Of a stretch of DNA of 64,000 nt, positions 1 through 11,739 are shown in pieces. The notes under the pieces are model-generated. The model saw nothing but the letters and a program-made list of their open reading frames with translations. It had not been told where the DNA came from and made no database searches. Position 1 is the first letter of the stretch. Each line of letters begins with the position of its first letter. The stretch is from positions 18,930,853-18,994,852 of the forward strand of contig JAFMSR010000009.1 of NCBI GenBank assembly GCA_022818135.1. The letters are read 5' to 3'. This DNA comes from Saxidomus purpurata. Taxonomy: Eukaryota; Mollusca; Bivalvia; Venerida; Veneridae. A program made the position numbers and the translations under genes.

Positions 1-1139
1 CAATTAGCTACTAACATAAATTATTTTTAATACACAATTTACCAAAGAAAGTGAAAGTCCTAGGAGTTTACGAGTTGCTCTTATTTTACAAAAAAAGTAA
101 CTTAATGACAGAAATGACCTTCATTCAAAAACATTCCTGTACTTTTAAATCAGTACTTGTTAGGATAAAATAGGAAATGTAGAGCAGTATATCTTTCAGT
201 GATATTGCAAAAAACAAGAAACGCTTTCTGGCTACTCTTTTTCACATCAAAATGGCATAAATACGAAAGTATGCATAATATTATGTCAACAAATGGTTCT
301 ATCATTATCCTACCAGTAAATGTATTTTACTGTATCAGTGATCCCGGGACTTTAATGTGTCGTCCAAATGAGTTTTCCCTTTTTGCATATCGATTGACAT
401 TTTCCCTTTACGACGAGAATTAAAAGTTGATGGTAGAATTTATCGAGGTAAATTCATTACAGTTATCATGAAAAACAACTATTTCCAATCTAGAATGAAA
501 CCCACTTCTTACGTAGCATTTTGATTCTATTTCCGGAAATATGTTCAACAGATAATCGTATTCAAAAAGGCTTGTTATATCACTGCTTAAAGCTATAGTT
601 CTGCTCCAAATGACCAGAAAAAGTATAGTAAAGAAAAGTTCTTAAAACATGAAACATGTGTAGAAAATGAAAAGAAAATAGGTGATGCTCAACCATTTCT
701 TTCATTAGTACGTGCAAACACAAATTTATCATACCAAATTATTAGAAAATCATTTTATGACCCGGCGGGTCAAAAAGAGATTTTGTCATATTTCAACTAC
801 GTTTAATAGGAATAAAACTGTTGTAATAATTAATGTTATTTAGCTATAACTTTTGCTACGCTTGATTTTTAATGATATCAAACCATTGGTGAGTATATAA
901 CATTAAATTGCAATTATCATATTGGATGGTATTATCACTTTAACAAACAGACCGTTTAGTGTTACATTTAAAACTACGCAACAGTAATTTGGACATCATC
1001 ATCCCAAAATATTCAGTTACGTATAATAACAGTTTTCACCATATTTTATAAATAACGTTAATATTAGTTATGTAGTGTTTTAAGTTTCTGAATTTATATA
1101 ATTCTGTAAAGGTTTTAACGGTTGAGACTTCAATTTTGT
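1..1139. other. AT-rich DNA without recognised gene
   Basis: I see no known gene or repeat with clear ends here. Part of it (about 230-690) looks distantly related to 27600-28020: both have a phrase like TGGTATAAATACG, then CAAAAAGGC, then ATGTGTAGAA at comparable spacing. It is probably the left part of duplication copy A. A stop-free stretch lies at 591-806 and is listed separately. Confidence 0.4.
591..806 (+). other. Open frame without start codon, possible exon relic
   Basis: A 71-codon stretch is open between the stop at 588 and the TAA at 804-806. It has no ATG but follows a possible splice acceptor (CTATAG ending at 598). The peptide is charged and mixed in composition, including CVENEKK and SFYDPAGQKEILSYF. 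I do not recognise a family. The related DNA near 28000 is open in the same frame only briefly (NACVECKK) and then stops, so conservation is weak. It could be a terminal exon, a decayed exon or chance. Confidence 0.12.
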
Positions 1140-3420
1140 TTTGCACTAAATAAGGTTTTGTAAGTTACATATTGTCATTATACTTTTATTTGCAAAGTGG
1201 TCCGAACATCCGTGTACTAAGGGAATCATATCTCAATATACAACACATTTGTATGAATGCTTTACCTACTTTTAATCCATGATAAATGTATAGGTTGTAT
1301 GTGGGTTGCTTTAGAGACATTAACACATGTTGTATTACTTGTATAAATTAAACATGGATACTTGGGCTACATAATTATGTTCTACATAACACTCGAAACA
1401 TAAAGGTTTAACTTACTTAACATTACTTGTCTTAACATGAACGTTTTATTTTACTATCGCGAGAAGCAAAGGCACATTTATTATCACAAAATACCCAAAT
1501 CACTTAATCACGTCATGTATCGAATCATCTTAATTGACGTTATCATCATACTGTTTTATATCATTTTAACATTTAGCAGTCTATAAGTTACACTTGCGAC
1601 AGAATTTAGATAATTCTGACGGTTGATTAGTGTTCTTAGTTTATTTCAAGAGTCCAGCTAAATGTATAAACATATTTAAGTCATCGCGGCCGACAACGAA
1701 GTCAACCGACTGTTAAAGTATTCCTGTTGTACCTTATGTTTAATACTGCTTTTCAGTATGTATTATACTTTAAACATCAAATCACAGTGTAACCGTAAAG
1801 AAGAAAAATATTCAACTAGACAATTTGGCAATAATGCATTTGCATATGGCACTGATGTTCACATAGTTTACAGGTCCTAACCGATGGAGGTTCACGTAAA
1901 TATGTGCATGGTTTATATGTACGATAGACGAGTTATATTATAGAAAAGCCAGTTGCTCAGTTTGAATTATATTACATGGACATACTGTTACGTTCTTCTC
2001 TACTTAACTGAGGAAATACTGAAAAATGGAATACACAATGAAATCATATTCTAAGTGGACTGAAATCGATTACTTGGTCGATATCTCGCAATTTGATTTA
2101 GATAAAAAGAACGAAATTAATTGATAACGCAGTTTTAAATCAACATATTTACATGAAAACAACAACAACAAAAACAACAACACGATTTCATCATCTCACT
2201 TTCAAAATTGCTCCTGCATCTGTAGGATTATCAACACAATTACAACAAATTGTCGTACTCTTATTTGCGCTTCCTCTATGTTCGTGCACATTTCATTTGA
2301 GCGGTTTATCCCACAATACCACTATTTAATTGAAAACTTCTAAACATTTGATGAAACAATCATTAGAAATGTTTGCTTTGGAAAAACAAACGTCAATAAT
2401 CAACAGAAAACCGATCGCCGTAAATGATTAGATTTCTAATGTCATAACTCTCTGACATTGAAATATTCTAGTATGAATCATCAAATAAAAAGGTCCGAGT
2501 ATAAATTCCTATTGTGTGTTTCTGTGTATTTGACATTACACGCTCTAAAATTATAAAGCGTTGCAAACGCTTTTGAAATGTCCAATAAAAACATATAGTG
2601 TAGCGGTGCCGTCAGACAAAGCGCATCAAAATTTTCAACAAGGTTAAGGAAGTTGCTAGCTACATATTCAGTTGTATTGTTGATTCTAGTCATGACTGGT
2701 ATATTTTCTGATAAAGTATTTAATTTGGATAAATGTATATTTTTCAACGGAAAGTGAACGGGCAGCGTTAATACAAACTGTCAAATTAAAATTTAAACTG
2801 TTTGAGAAATATAACTGTTACAACGGTTCGGCAAATACTTCATAATCCCTCACATAATAACGAGAAAACAATTAACCAGTGAAAGAGAAAACTGCTTATG
2901 CGCAACTGACAATGAAATAAAGACACGGTTATATTGCCGGCCTGAGAGACATATTTTCTTCTTGAAACTGATGGATTGTGATTTTCTGTCTTGTCTTCAT
3001 TAGCAATAAATAGCTACAGGGCGTTCAAATTGCTTGTTTGTTTGTTCTGAAGCACATGATGCAATTTGATAAATTGATGCGATGTTCCAGACTCCTTGCT
3101 GCAAGTGTAAAAATAATACTATAGAAATAAGTATTCAAATATTTTCTTTCTAACGTCGCCCTCAAACACTCTGCCGTAATGTTCAGTTCTTGCTGTGGGC
3201 AATGCTGTAAATGTAAGAAAATTAGGAAAGAGTCAATCCGTGTTGAGACATCGATTCAATCATTAATGCTCAATTTGGGTTACACTGTACCATGCTTTAT
3301 ATGTTATATTATGCTTCTTATTATCATGGAAATCGAGTTAGAATATTATAATAAAGATTACAGTGTAGAACATTTCAATTTGCGCGTGGTAAGGTATAAC
3401 AAATTTATTGAACTGTAATA
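1140..3420 (+). repeat. Diverged segmental duplication, copy A
   Basis: Two stretches match copy B in order and orientation. 1185-1330 matches 11790-11930 (shared AAAGTGGTCCG, CATCCGTGT and CTCAATATA). 1480-3330 matches 16200-20580 with large insertions in B (shared ACGATAGACGAG, AATCATCAAATAAAAAGG, TGTAGCGGTGCCGTC and CACGGTTATATTG). The open frames inside are not kept in copy B, so this looks like non-coding duplicated DNA, perhaps intronic or an old large repeat. Copy A lacks the pearl/Helentron element of copy B and so records the empty insertion site at 2779-2781. Confidence 0.75.
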
Positions 3421-5055
3421 ACATTAATTCCTTATTAACGGAAAGACGTGTGCATTCTCTCAGTTGAAGCTAATGAATTGTCCCGAGCCTATTTTACCCA
3501 TGGTGACCTCAGTTTTGGTTTATTCTCCATAACCAAGATGAAATCTCATTACGTAATTCATTTTTCTGAGACATGGCAACTGTAGTCAAGGACTGACTAA
3601 TAAACTGCATTATCAACGAATAATATGGATTAAAGAAAGAATGCGAGAATGCCACAGCGACACAAATATATTTTGTTTACTCTTGTGGCGAAAATAGTAT
3701 GTGAGAAAAGTGAATTGCATTAAATAAAACCTGTCAGTACATGTACGAGTATTATCAGAATAACACGCCATTCCAACTGTCTGACCAAGCAGCATTCGCT
3801 CGTGTTGGACACAAATTCGTTATATAGGCATATCCGTTGCACCTTCAATCATTCGTGTGATAATTCCTCTTTCAGGTAGCTTCTTTTGTTGAATGTACGC
3901 TGGCAAAAAAAATGATGATAGTTTATTACAAAATAATTTTTTATAGATGAAATTAATATGACTTAGTCAGATAATTGCCGCAGAAGTCTGTACTGTAATA
4001 TTCCATGTACGAAGACATTGTTTTAAAGAAAAAATATCAAACATATATTAAACAAATCAAATATCAAGGAGCCCCCCTCCCCCCTCCGCGCTATTGGTGA
4101 CATAAACTTTAGTAGTTATGTATGTTGAATTGGTCATTGTACCGGAACTTTTCTTAGGCTTGTCCCACCCTGGTGTAACTGCGCCGCTTCTATGAACTGC
4201 TCCACTAGATAGTCTTGCTGCACCAACTGATTGCACTTATCGCAAATACTAGACCTGCTGCTCTTCTTTTAATTGTTGCTCCGCAAACTTGATTTGCTCC
4301 TTACTGACTTGAGACTTAAGCTTGCGCTTAACTTCATAGTGAAGAAATGGTTCTCTATAGACACTTATGTCAGTTTGAAGACTTATTCCTCTCTAGAATA
4401 AGAGCATAGAAACTATGCAGAGGAGTTCACTTAGGAAACTGAATCTATCTCTAAGTACATCATTCTGAAGCAGGAGAAATTGTTATGAAAATAAATAAAA
4501 ACTGTAAAATTATGATATTTTGCTCTGAACTATCTTTTGCGTTGAACGGGAAAGGTAAAAACCTCTTAAATTAAGCATGGTATTGATTGTGTTAGCTCCG
4601 GTATTGAATATAGCTTCATTGTAGTGCAATCAATAGAGTCATAGTAAAGATACTCATCGTTTCGTCTTCACTGTAATTTTGGCTTAATAACTTCTTTTCT
4701 ACCAACAGGAGACTTTGCCGGCAAATAAATACTAAAAATTCAAGACTTTTGACAATTGCAAGAAATAGAAAATCACAAAATTGTTAACTTGTGAGAAATA
4801 CGTCCGTCACCTTCCGGCCCACTGCTGGATTTATTAGAAATAGATTGCTTATTCAGTCTGGAGGCCATTCTGCACTTTAATATTTAATTGCATTTACATT
4901 GTACTGGTAAATAAGTCCATGCTAATAACAGAACGATATTATTGAGATTTAAATAAAACAAAATATAAATTAACGTAATTCTGAACATTCTGCTTGAATC
5001 TCATTACATTTTGTAAATAATTACTTCATTTTTATTGTTGTTAGAATAGTTTCAT
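3421..5055. other. Unannotated AT-rich stretch
   Basis: No gene, RNA gene or repeat with clear ends is visible. The only oddity is a short C/T-rich tract at about 4070-4090. Confidence 0.4.
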
Positions 5056-5059
5056 TTTT

Positions 5060-5703
5060 AGCTCACCTGGCTACGCCAGGGTGAGCTTTTCTGATCGATG
5101 ATTGTCCGTCGTCCGTCAACATTTTGATTCAAATGACATCTCCTACTAAACCTATGGCCAATGTTGATAAAACTATGCAGGTATTACGTTCCTTGCATGA
5201 ACCTTGACACAACTTAGGTTCAAAGAATTCCATTCCATGCAGAACTCTGGCTGCTATTGCAACAAATAAGGAAAAACTATAAAAATCTTCTTCTCTGAAA
5301 CCACAAGGCCTAGATCTTAGATATTTGGCATGTAGCATGGTTTATCTAGACTTATACCAAGATTGTTCAAATTATGACTTACCCTTACAATATTGTCGCT
5401 ACACGTGGGTCACTTTAGTTTTGCAAAGGAATATATGAAAACTTTAAAAATCTTCTCCTCTGAAACCACAAGGCCTAGAGCTTAGATATTTGGCATGTAG
5501 CATTGCCTAGTAGACCTCTTTTAAAGTTTGTTCAAATTATGCCCCTGGAGGTCAAAATTGACCTTCCCCCGGGGGGTATTTGCTTTTACAAAAGGCGTAT
5601 ATAGGAAAACTTATTTGGTATATAACATTATCTAGTGATCTTCCACCAGGCAAGTGGACTTGTACCAAGGTGAGCGATATAGGGCCATCCTGGCCCTCTT
5701 GTT
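5060..5703. mobile_element. Hairpin-ended interspersed repeat (AGCTCACC / GGTGAGC)
   Basis: The left end is an imperfect hairpin at 5060-5087 with arms AGCTCACC and GGTGAGCT. The right end has AGGTGAGCG followed by a perfect hairpin at 5682-5696 (GGGCCA, loop TCC, TGGCCC) and then TCTTGTTT. Inside, a 60-bp block occurs twice 165 bp apart (about 5281-5340 and 5446-5505, both with CCACAAGGCCTAGA and ATTTGGCATGTAGCAT). The ends resemble an interspersed repeat that I associate with bivalve genomes. Hairpins at both ends suggest a non-autonomous Helitron/Helentron-like element, but the class is inferred. No transposase frame is present. Confidence 0.65.
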
Positions 5704-6760
5704 TAATGATCATGATGCAATAAATAGGATTTACGAAGGTGAGAATAAAAAACAAATAATCTAACGAGATTGTACACACCAGAATTCTAGTAAATATGCT
5801 ATAAATTTAATATAACTTAAAAGTTATTACATTATTTTTCATGCAATTTGACACAACTTAGGTTCGAGTAAGTCACTTAAATATTCAGTATTGTAACGTT
5901 TGAAGGTATTAAATTTATTTTGTTTTCAGCAATGACCATGGGGACATCCTTGCAAGTCAAATGAGCGGATGGTTTATTTCTAGATATATATTTAAATTTT
6001 GAAATATGTTATTACAATTTTGTCGGCTACACTAGTTTCCTTTTTGATTTTATTAAAACACATCTATACAACTTTAGCTTACCAGGTCTATGTTGTAAGC
6101 GCATTTCCTGTCTTTACCCATTATCTAAGGGTTTTCCTTTTATATTCGAACGAAAATTTAGTGTCAAAGCTGTCTTGATTTTCACTCTCAACTGGAGATA
6201 TTATCAGAAATGTCCCCAACGCAGCGAATGGCGAATACGAAAAGAGACCACATTGTTCATAGTTCAAGGTTCTCAACTCCTAGTAGCTTTATTGCTATTA
6301 TTGGTTGCTATTTATCTCAAATCAGCATAATATCTCAGTACCAAGGCCTTACTCAAAAAGCCGGTAGAAATGTTAGCTTGTCGGTGTGTCTTTAACCTCA
6401 TTATTGCAAAAAATAATGTTTTACGTTTATACGTTGAGATTATGATGTATTCTGTACTCTAGAGATGCTTTTTAACTAATGTTTGTCCTCATTTCATAAA
6501 CTTTGGTTATAAATAGATAGTTTTCTGACTAAGTAACCTTCCGAACATTAAGAAACGAGGCTGAGTGTGAAGTTGAACTTAGAAACAGTTAAAGTTTTAT
6601 AATTTGGAATGCACCTAGTCAAGTTATTAGTGTTGATACAGTATTGGATTTTATTCATTTATTTCAAACGGTATTTCGGATAAACGTTGACTCTAATATA
6701 CATGTGTTCCAGTTTGAAATGGCATATCTGCTCTTCAACCAGATATCAAATATAGCTTGC
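5704..6760. other. Unannotated AT-rich stretch
   Basis: I see no gene or bounded repeat. The short open frame at 6210-6395 has no recognisable domain. Confidence 0.4.
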
Positions 6761-6764
6761 CGTT

Positions 6765-6849
6765 TACCTGTTACGGTCAGATTGACTTGATTAATCAAGT
6801 CGTTTACCTATTACGGTCTGATTGACTTGATAATTCAAGTCAATCAGAC
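6765..6849. repeat. 1.5-unit tandem repeat ending in a perfect hairpin
   Basis: Two similar segments of about 45 bp lie head to tail, each with GTTTACCT, TTACGGTC and TGATTGACTTGAT. The second ends in a perfect stem-loop at 6816-6849 with 15-bp arms (GTCTGATTGACTTGA and its complement, loop TAAT), followed by TTTTTTATTT. In animal DNA this is better explained as a transposon-end or replication-slippage palindrome than as a terminator. Confidence 0.8.
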
Positions 6850-8042
6850 TTTTTTATTTAGGGGATGGGAAGCATCAAAGTTGATCTTTAATAATATATC
6901 ATGCAAACTTCAATGTTGCTCCCAGAGGAGAGTCTGTAATGGCAGTAATATCTTTAGACAATCTCGTGATTCCGTTCTATCATTTTAAGAACAGTTTACG
7001 TCATCCAGTGTGATATCTATATAACAAATATAAAATGAACATCAACATTTGGTTATTATAATGCAATGTACCATTGCTTTTGCATATACTAATTCAGTTA
7101 GTTATTTTTTTATGGTAGCTACAGTCTGTATACAAACTATGAAAAGCGGTTTGCAAATAACTTACATTCCGTTACTGGTTCGTTTCTCATGTCAAACGAA
7201 ACCAACACATTTCATAGAGACCAAACGGTAATCTAGATCATGAAATATTTACTTAACATTTAACTTACGTTTCGAAACATGATACATGTAACTATATTGC
7301 ATCAAGTAAAAAAACATTTGAAATCCATAAATGTATCTAATGTTCTTTTTCCTATGATTTTACAAAAATATTTGGTAGGTTAGGAAAATGTTGATATCCG
7401 GAATATCACCTTCTTTAAAATCGATAGAGAATAGCATAGGTCATAAATTGTTATGTCGTTTACAATTGTATCATATAGGGGAAAATAATTGATTCTGTCA
7501 TGAAAATAAGCGTGCAGTTTGGTATTTGATAAGTGTTTTAATAATACCCAGGAGGTAAATACATATCAAGTGTCACGGTAATATTTGTAAGAGATTGCGT
7601 GGTTTCGTTTTTATGTACTCGGGTTTATTTTGAGATGATAAAAATGGTATTGGTGCATGTATCATTTGTAATGTGTGCCAGCAAGAGCATAAATTATATG
7701 AAAGTATTGATAGTTTTGTTTTGAATTTAGTTTACATGTATAATATGTCAATGTCAGAGAACAGTAAATACAACTAATGTACGTATTGATTCATATGAGA
7801 AGTGATAGCTAAGATCATTACAGTAACTGCTCTTATTTTAGGAGAGGTTCTGTATAAACAATGAAACGTAAAATTGTATCTCGTTATGTATGTAACTATT
7901 TAAAACTATATTAGTTAAATCAAACACGCGAATCTAAAAGGAACGTATACCTAAACAAACGTTAATACTGAAAAATAAATAATGAAGAAGCTTCCCCCTT
8001 TGTTGAAATTTTTACTTCGTTATTGTCATTGAGTTGTTAAAG
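6850..8042. other. Unannotated AT-rich stretch
   Basis: No gene or bounded repeat seen. Confidence 0.4.
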
Positions 8043-8057
8043 TAATGATGTACTGTA
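8043..8057. repeat. SINE target-site duplication, left copy
   Basis: TAATGATGTACTGTA, repeated exactly at 8254-8268 on the other side of the SINE. Confidence 0.88.
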
Positions 8058-8253
8058 CTTTGAGAGGAGCGGTGGTGTAGAGGCTAAGGAGCCTGCCGCT
8101 CATCCCGGAGGTTGCGGGTTTAAGCCTCACCAAGATCACGATCGTTCCTCCTCATATGACACCAGTACTGGTTTTTCAAGGAAACGGACTCGAGAATGAC
8201 TAAATAAGCTCCAAGCTTCCTTCACAATCGAGCTAAACTAAATTAGTGTAAGC
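8058..8253 (+). mobile_element. tRNA-derived SINE, copy 1, with intact TSD
   Basis: A tRNA-like head begins near 8067 with an RNA polymerase III A box (GGTGGTGTAGAGG) and B box (GGGTTTAAGCCTC, one change from the usual GGTTCGANNCC). A non-tRNA body follows (CATATGACACCAGTACTGG, GGACTCGAGA, AATCGAGCTAAA). It is flanked by a 15-bp direct repeat, TAATGATGTACTGTA, at 8043-8057 and 8254-8268. That is the target-site duplication expected from LINE-assisted retroposition. The same family occurs at 50918-51110. The exact TSD suggests a fairly recent insertion. Confidence 0.88.
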
Positions 8254-8268
8254 TAATGATGTACTGTA
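8254..8268. repeat. SINE target-site duplication, right copy
   Basis: Exact repeat of 8043-8057, directly after the SINE 3' end. Confidence 0.88.
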
Positions 8269-10590
8269 GAAAGTACACATCTTCATAATACAAATTGTAG
8301 TATATTTATTGTCTCATTGACGACTTATCAGCTTATTTGTGTGCCAAACATGTATAAATAGGACTCCAAAATCCTGAGTCAAAGAGGACAGTCATTTGGA
8401 TGGAGAAATTTACATTAAGTAATAAATTTATGAAGAGTTCTGCATGTATCCGTTTACACACGGTTAATGCAGTTGTTTTAGGAACATGTAGGAAAATAGT
8501 TGACGTGTGTATCACAGAAGTCAGTTTATACAGAAACTAAAGAGAGTTTCCATTGATCTTTATATTACACATTTAAAGGAGTCTTAAACCTTCACAGGAA
8601 ATGTGGTCTTTGAAAGATAACAAACAGTTATCACTGGACAACTTATAGTCGCTTGACATATAAATTGTTGTCTGTCATTAATACAATATCTTGAAAAAAA
8701 AAACATTTAAATGTTTGAACGCTTTGACGAAATTCTTTGTTATTTAGATGAATAACTGGGTCGAAAACACCTATAACTTATAGGTGATAACGTATGCCAC
8801 TACATACTTTTCTTTCGAGCTTTTTGAGTGATATAAAATAAAAACACATTTACAAGAATATAAAATGCTAAATGTTTGCTTTTAGACTTACAAATAAAAT
8901 GCACATTAGCAATTGAAGTGTCAAGTTCACTTGCTCGTCTTGATCGACGGGGAAGTACTGCGAGGGTTCAATGGTTGAAACTAAACACTTTCTAATAAAC
9001 AAATGTATGTTTCCTGTGTGGCGCAAATTGTTAACATATTACTTTGGAAATCAGACAGAAATGTTTTCTCTTTATTGCATTGCCATTAACCATTTTGACT
9101 TCTCTCGGGAGGCTGGGAAATAATGCATATGTAAAAGGGAAATGAATCAATCTGCTTTTATCTGTATTTGAACATTTTAAACAATTCATTTTGCTTATTA
9201 ATTGCAAATATTACAAAATTATGAATTCCTGAGATGTCAATATTGATGTTTTCTCGTAAATATCTAGTCATCAGTCCATTAATGCTCCATTATATATACA
9301 ACGCTTCTAAAATGCTCAAAACACAAGTTTTTGATATTGTATTAATACCATGTAAAATAGCACGCGCGACTTTAAGCCGTATTGTACATGTTTAACGGTT
9401 TAAAAAAAATCAGCAAGACATGTGACACAAAAATATAAACGGCCTTATCTGTATATCGAATTAATTGTTGGTTTGGGTATTCATTATAATTGCACAAAGT
9501 GGCCACTAAAAGTTGTATGCGCCACTCACGAAAATTATCAATTCTGGAGTGTATTTTATGTTTCAAACTCTGCTTTTGTTGCATTTGTTACAGTTGAATG
9601 CTATAAAACGTTGGAAACATAGCAAATAATCATGCAATGACGTAATCATTGTCAATTTTCCAGCATTCATTACGCCCGGTATACTTTCTATCGTAAATCC
9701 GAGTAAAAGTGTTGACACCTTGTGAGAGTGAACAGTGAGTATCGCAGTTTTATTTCGATAAACTACCGTAATAAAATATCGCATTGAGCCAGTATTCAAG
9801 ATGGAGATAGCTTACTGAAAGGTTCATACGAACTAGGAACTGTAACGGCCAAAAGCTCATATCGTAACTTAAGAACACATCGTAAGTTGATAGTTACAGT
9901 TAAGAATAACGAACATTTTATTTAAATGAAATGTTTGAAAATTGAATATTGCATATTAGTTACAATTCTTAAAACGAAGAACACAACAAGCATCTTAAAT
10001 ATAATAATGTCTTATTTTTCCCATAGAACAATAGATGTTAAGGTTTAATACACTCTTAACAAATGCTATGTAAATAGGGTTAAACTATTTCAAATTGAGA
10101 GTATTCGAAAGTAACTCCAACAGTTTACATTGTTTACAAGCAATTTTGTCATAATTGAACCGACATAAGCAGTGTTACAGCAACATCAAACATATGACTA
10201 CCATTCTAGGCAAGATGTGGTCGATTTTTCAAGGGGGACACACTCAAAACAAAAAGTCAATCTCAAAGTTACGTTTGAGAGGATTTGATGATTATTTGAT
10301 GCAAATCTCCTTTAGGTCTGGTATAAATACAGATTTATCTGGTAAGTATGACATTGCTAATTGCCGCTTGTGAATTAATGATCTCTTAAAACAGACTTAA
10401 ATCAAATAGCAGGGCATAAATTCAAGTAGATACGTATCTTACATGAAAAGATGCTTAAACTTCAATAGACTGGAATGCTCAGCTTCGTAAAACAAAAAAT
10501 AGCTGATAACGATATTGCCTTTGTTAGAAACTCTTAAAACTGTTTATCTCGACCACTGTGGTCACTTTATTTTGTTTGGGTTGTTGTAAC
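8269..10590. other. Unannotated AT-rich stretch
   Basis: No recognised gene or repeat boundary. The open frames at 9372-9799 overlap on both strands, are short and show no domain, so I treat them as chance. Confidence 0.4.
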
Positions 10591-11131
10591 TAGGGGTGTA
10601 ACGATAGTCGGTACTATCGACTTATCGCGATTGTATCAGACCCGATAGTCAATAGTCGATAGCAATTTCACACTATCGATACTATCGCCAATAGTCTGGA
10701 CAGCTATCGACTTTTCTAGATAGTTTTTTTCTTTTTGAATGCGTTATTTACATAAAATGTAGTAATTTTCCTTTGCCATAAAACTTACGTTTACATTACG
10801 GGCTCGTTATATATACGACGAGGTTTCCGTTGCTAAACGTCGTTGTCGTCTGACCATCCATCAATCCAGGACTTCGCATAGTGAAAAATTTTATGACGCG
10901 TTCTGTTTAATATAAATGGTTTAGCATTCTTAATTAAAATAGTAACATTATATTTATACTGAATTCAGTTAATTACAGGTATTGATACAACCAAATTGAA
11001 TCATTTAGTAATATATAATATGTAATAATGTAAACTATCGAACTATCGTGATAGTATCGCGATAGTGAAGCCAACTACGATGTTATCGTGAAGTACTTTT
11101 AACTATCGATACTACCGTGATAATAAATTTG
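10591..11131. mobile_element. hAT-like non-autonomous element with TATCG-rich ends
   Basis: The left end reads TAGGGGTGTAACGATAG, which resembles the termini of hAT-type non-autonomous elements (GGGGTGTAACGAT). It is followed by many copies of ACTATCG/CGATAGT up to about 10735. A second cluster of the same words lies at about 11035-11115, partly inverted. The middle (10736-11034) is plain AT-rich DNA without a transposase frame. I could not find a matching CCCCTA right terminus, so the right boundary is uncertain or the end is lost. Confidence 0.55.
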
Positions 11132-11579
11132 GCTGCAATAGTAGCCCAGTTGGTAACTGACGAAATAATTTATTGAGGGACTTTTTTTTTCTGAAATCCT
11201 TGTTTTAAAGTTAAAATGACAGAACGTTTGTTGATTTTGCCTTTGTAAGTCTGCCGGCCACAACATTGTCGGGTTACAAACTAATATTCATTTCATTTTT
11301 TGCTTTTTTTTCAATACATATTATTAACTAGATAGATAAAAAATAAATTATTAAGTCCAATTAGCAATTCAAATAGATAAGACATTACGCAAAGAATAAC
11401 GACATCACTGTGTTCTGTGTAGTCTAAATCAGTGTTGACGAAGTTCAACACTGTGTTTCCATATGTCCTTCATACAGTATAAGTTTTCTTCAGGTAAAAC
11501 CATTATAAGACAGTGTTTCTCATTTGTACAGTATCATTGAAACGATATTGTAATGTACATTCGACTTAAAAAAAAAAAA

Positions 11580-11665
11580 ACGTTTAAAATGTTATTATCG
11601 ATAAAATCAGCGGTTTAAAACATACTGCAGTACCATAAACCATTCAACAATTTATGTAGAGTTAT
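11580..11665 (-). mobile_element. Fragment of the AGGGACATA-type MITE
   Basis: Read on the minus strand this matches the interior of the MITE at 12487-12856 (ACTGCAGTATGTTTTAAA, then GCTGATTTTATCGATAA). Neither end is present, so it is a truncated copy. Confidence 0.5.
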
Positions 11666-11739
11666 TGTTATACAATTTATGGGTGAATGCGATTTATTCC
11701 AGAAAGCCTCTATATTGATTAATTTTGGTAAAATGAAGC

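Noticed and set aside
3179..3418. ATG-started 79-codon frame with a Cys-rich start (CCGQCCKCKK) and a hydrophobic middle
   Set aside because: The duplicated copy at 20460-20580 has indels and no ATG, so the frame is not conserved.
6816..6859. Hairpin followed by a T run, like a rho-independent terminator
   Set aside because: The window is animal nuclear DNA with no bacterial-type gene layout; the stem is AT-rich and part of a tandem repeat.
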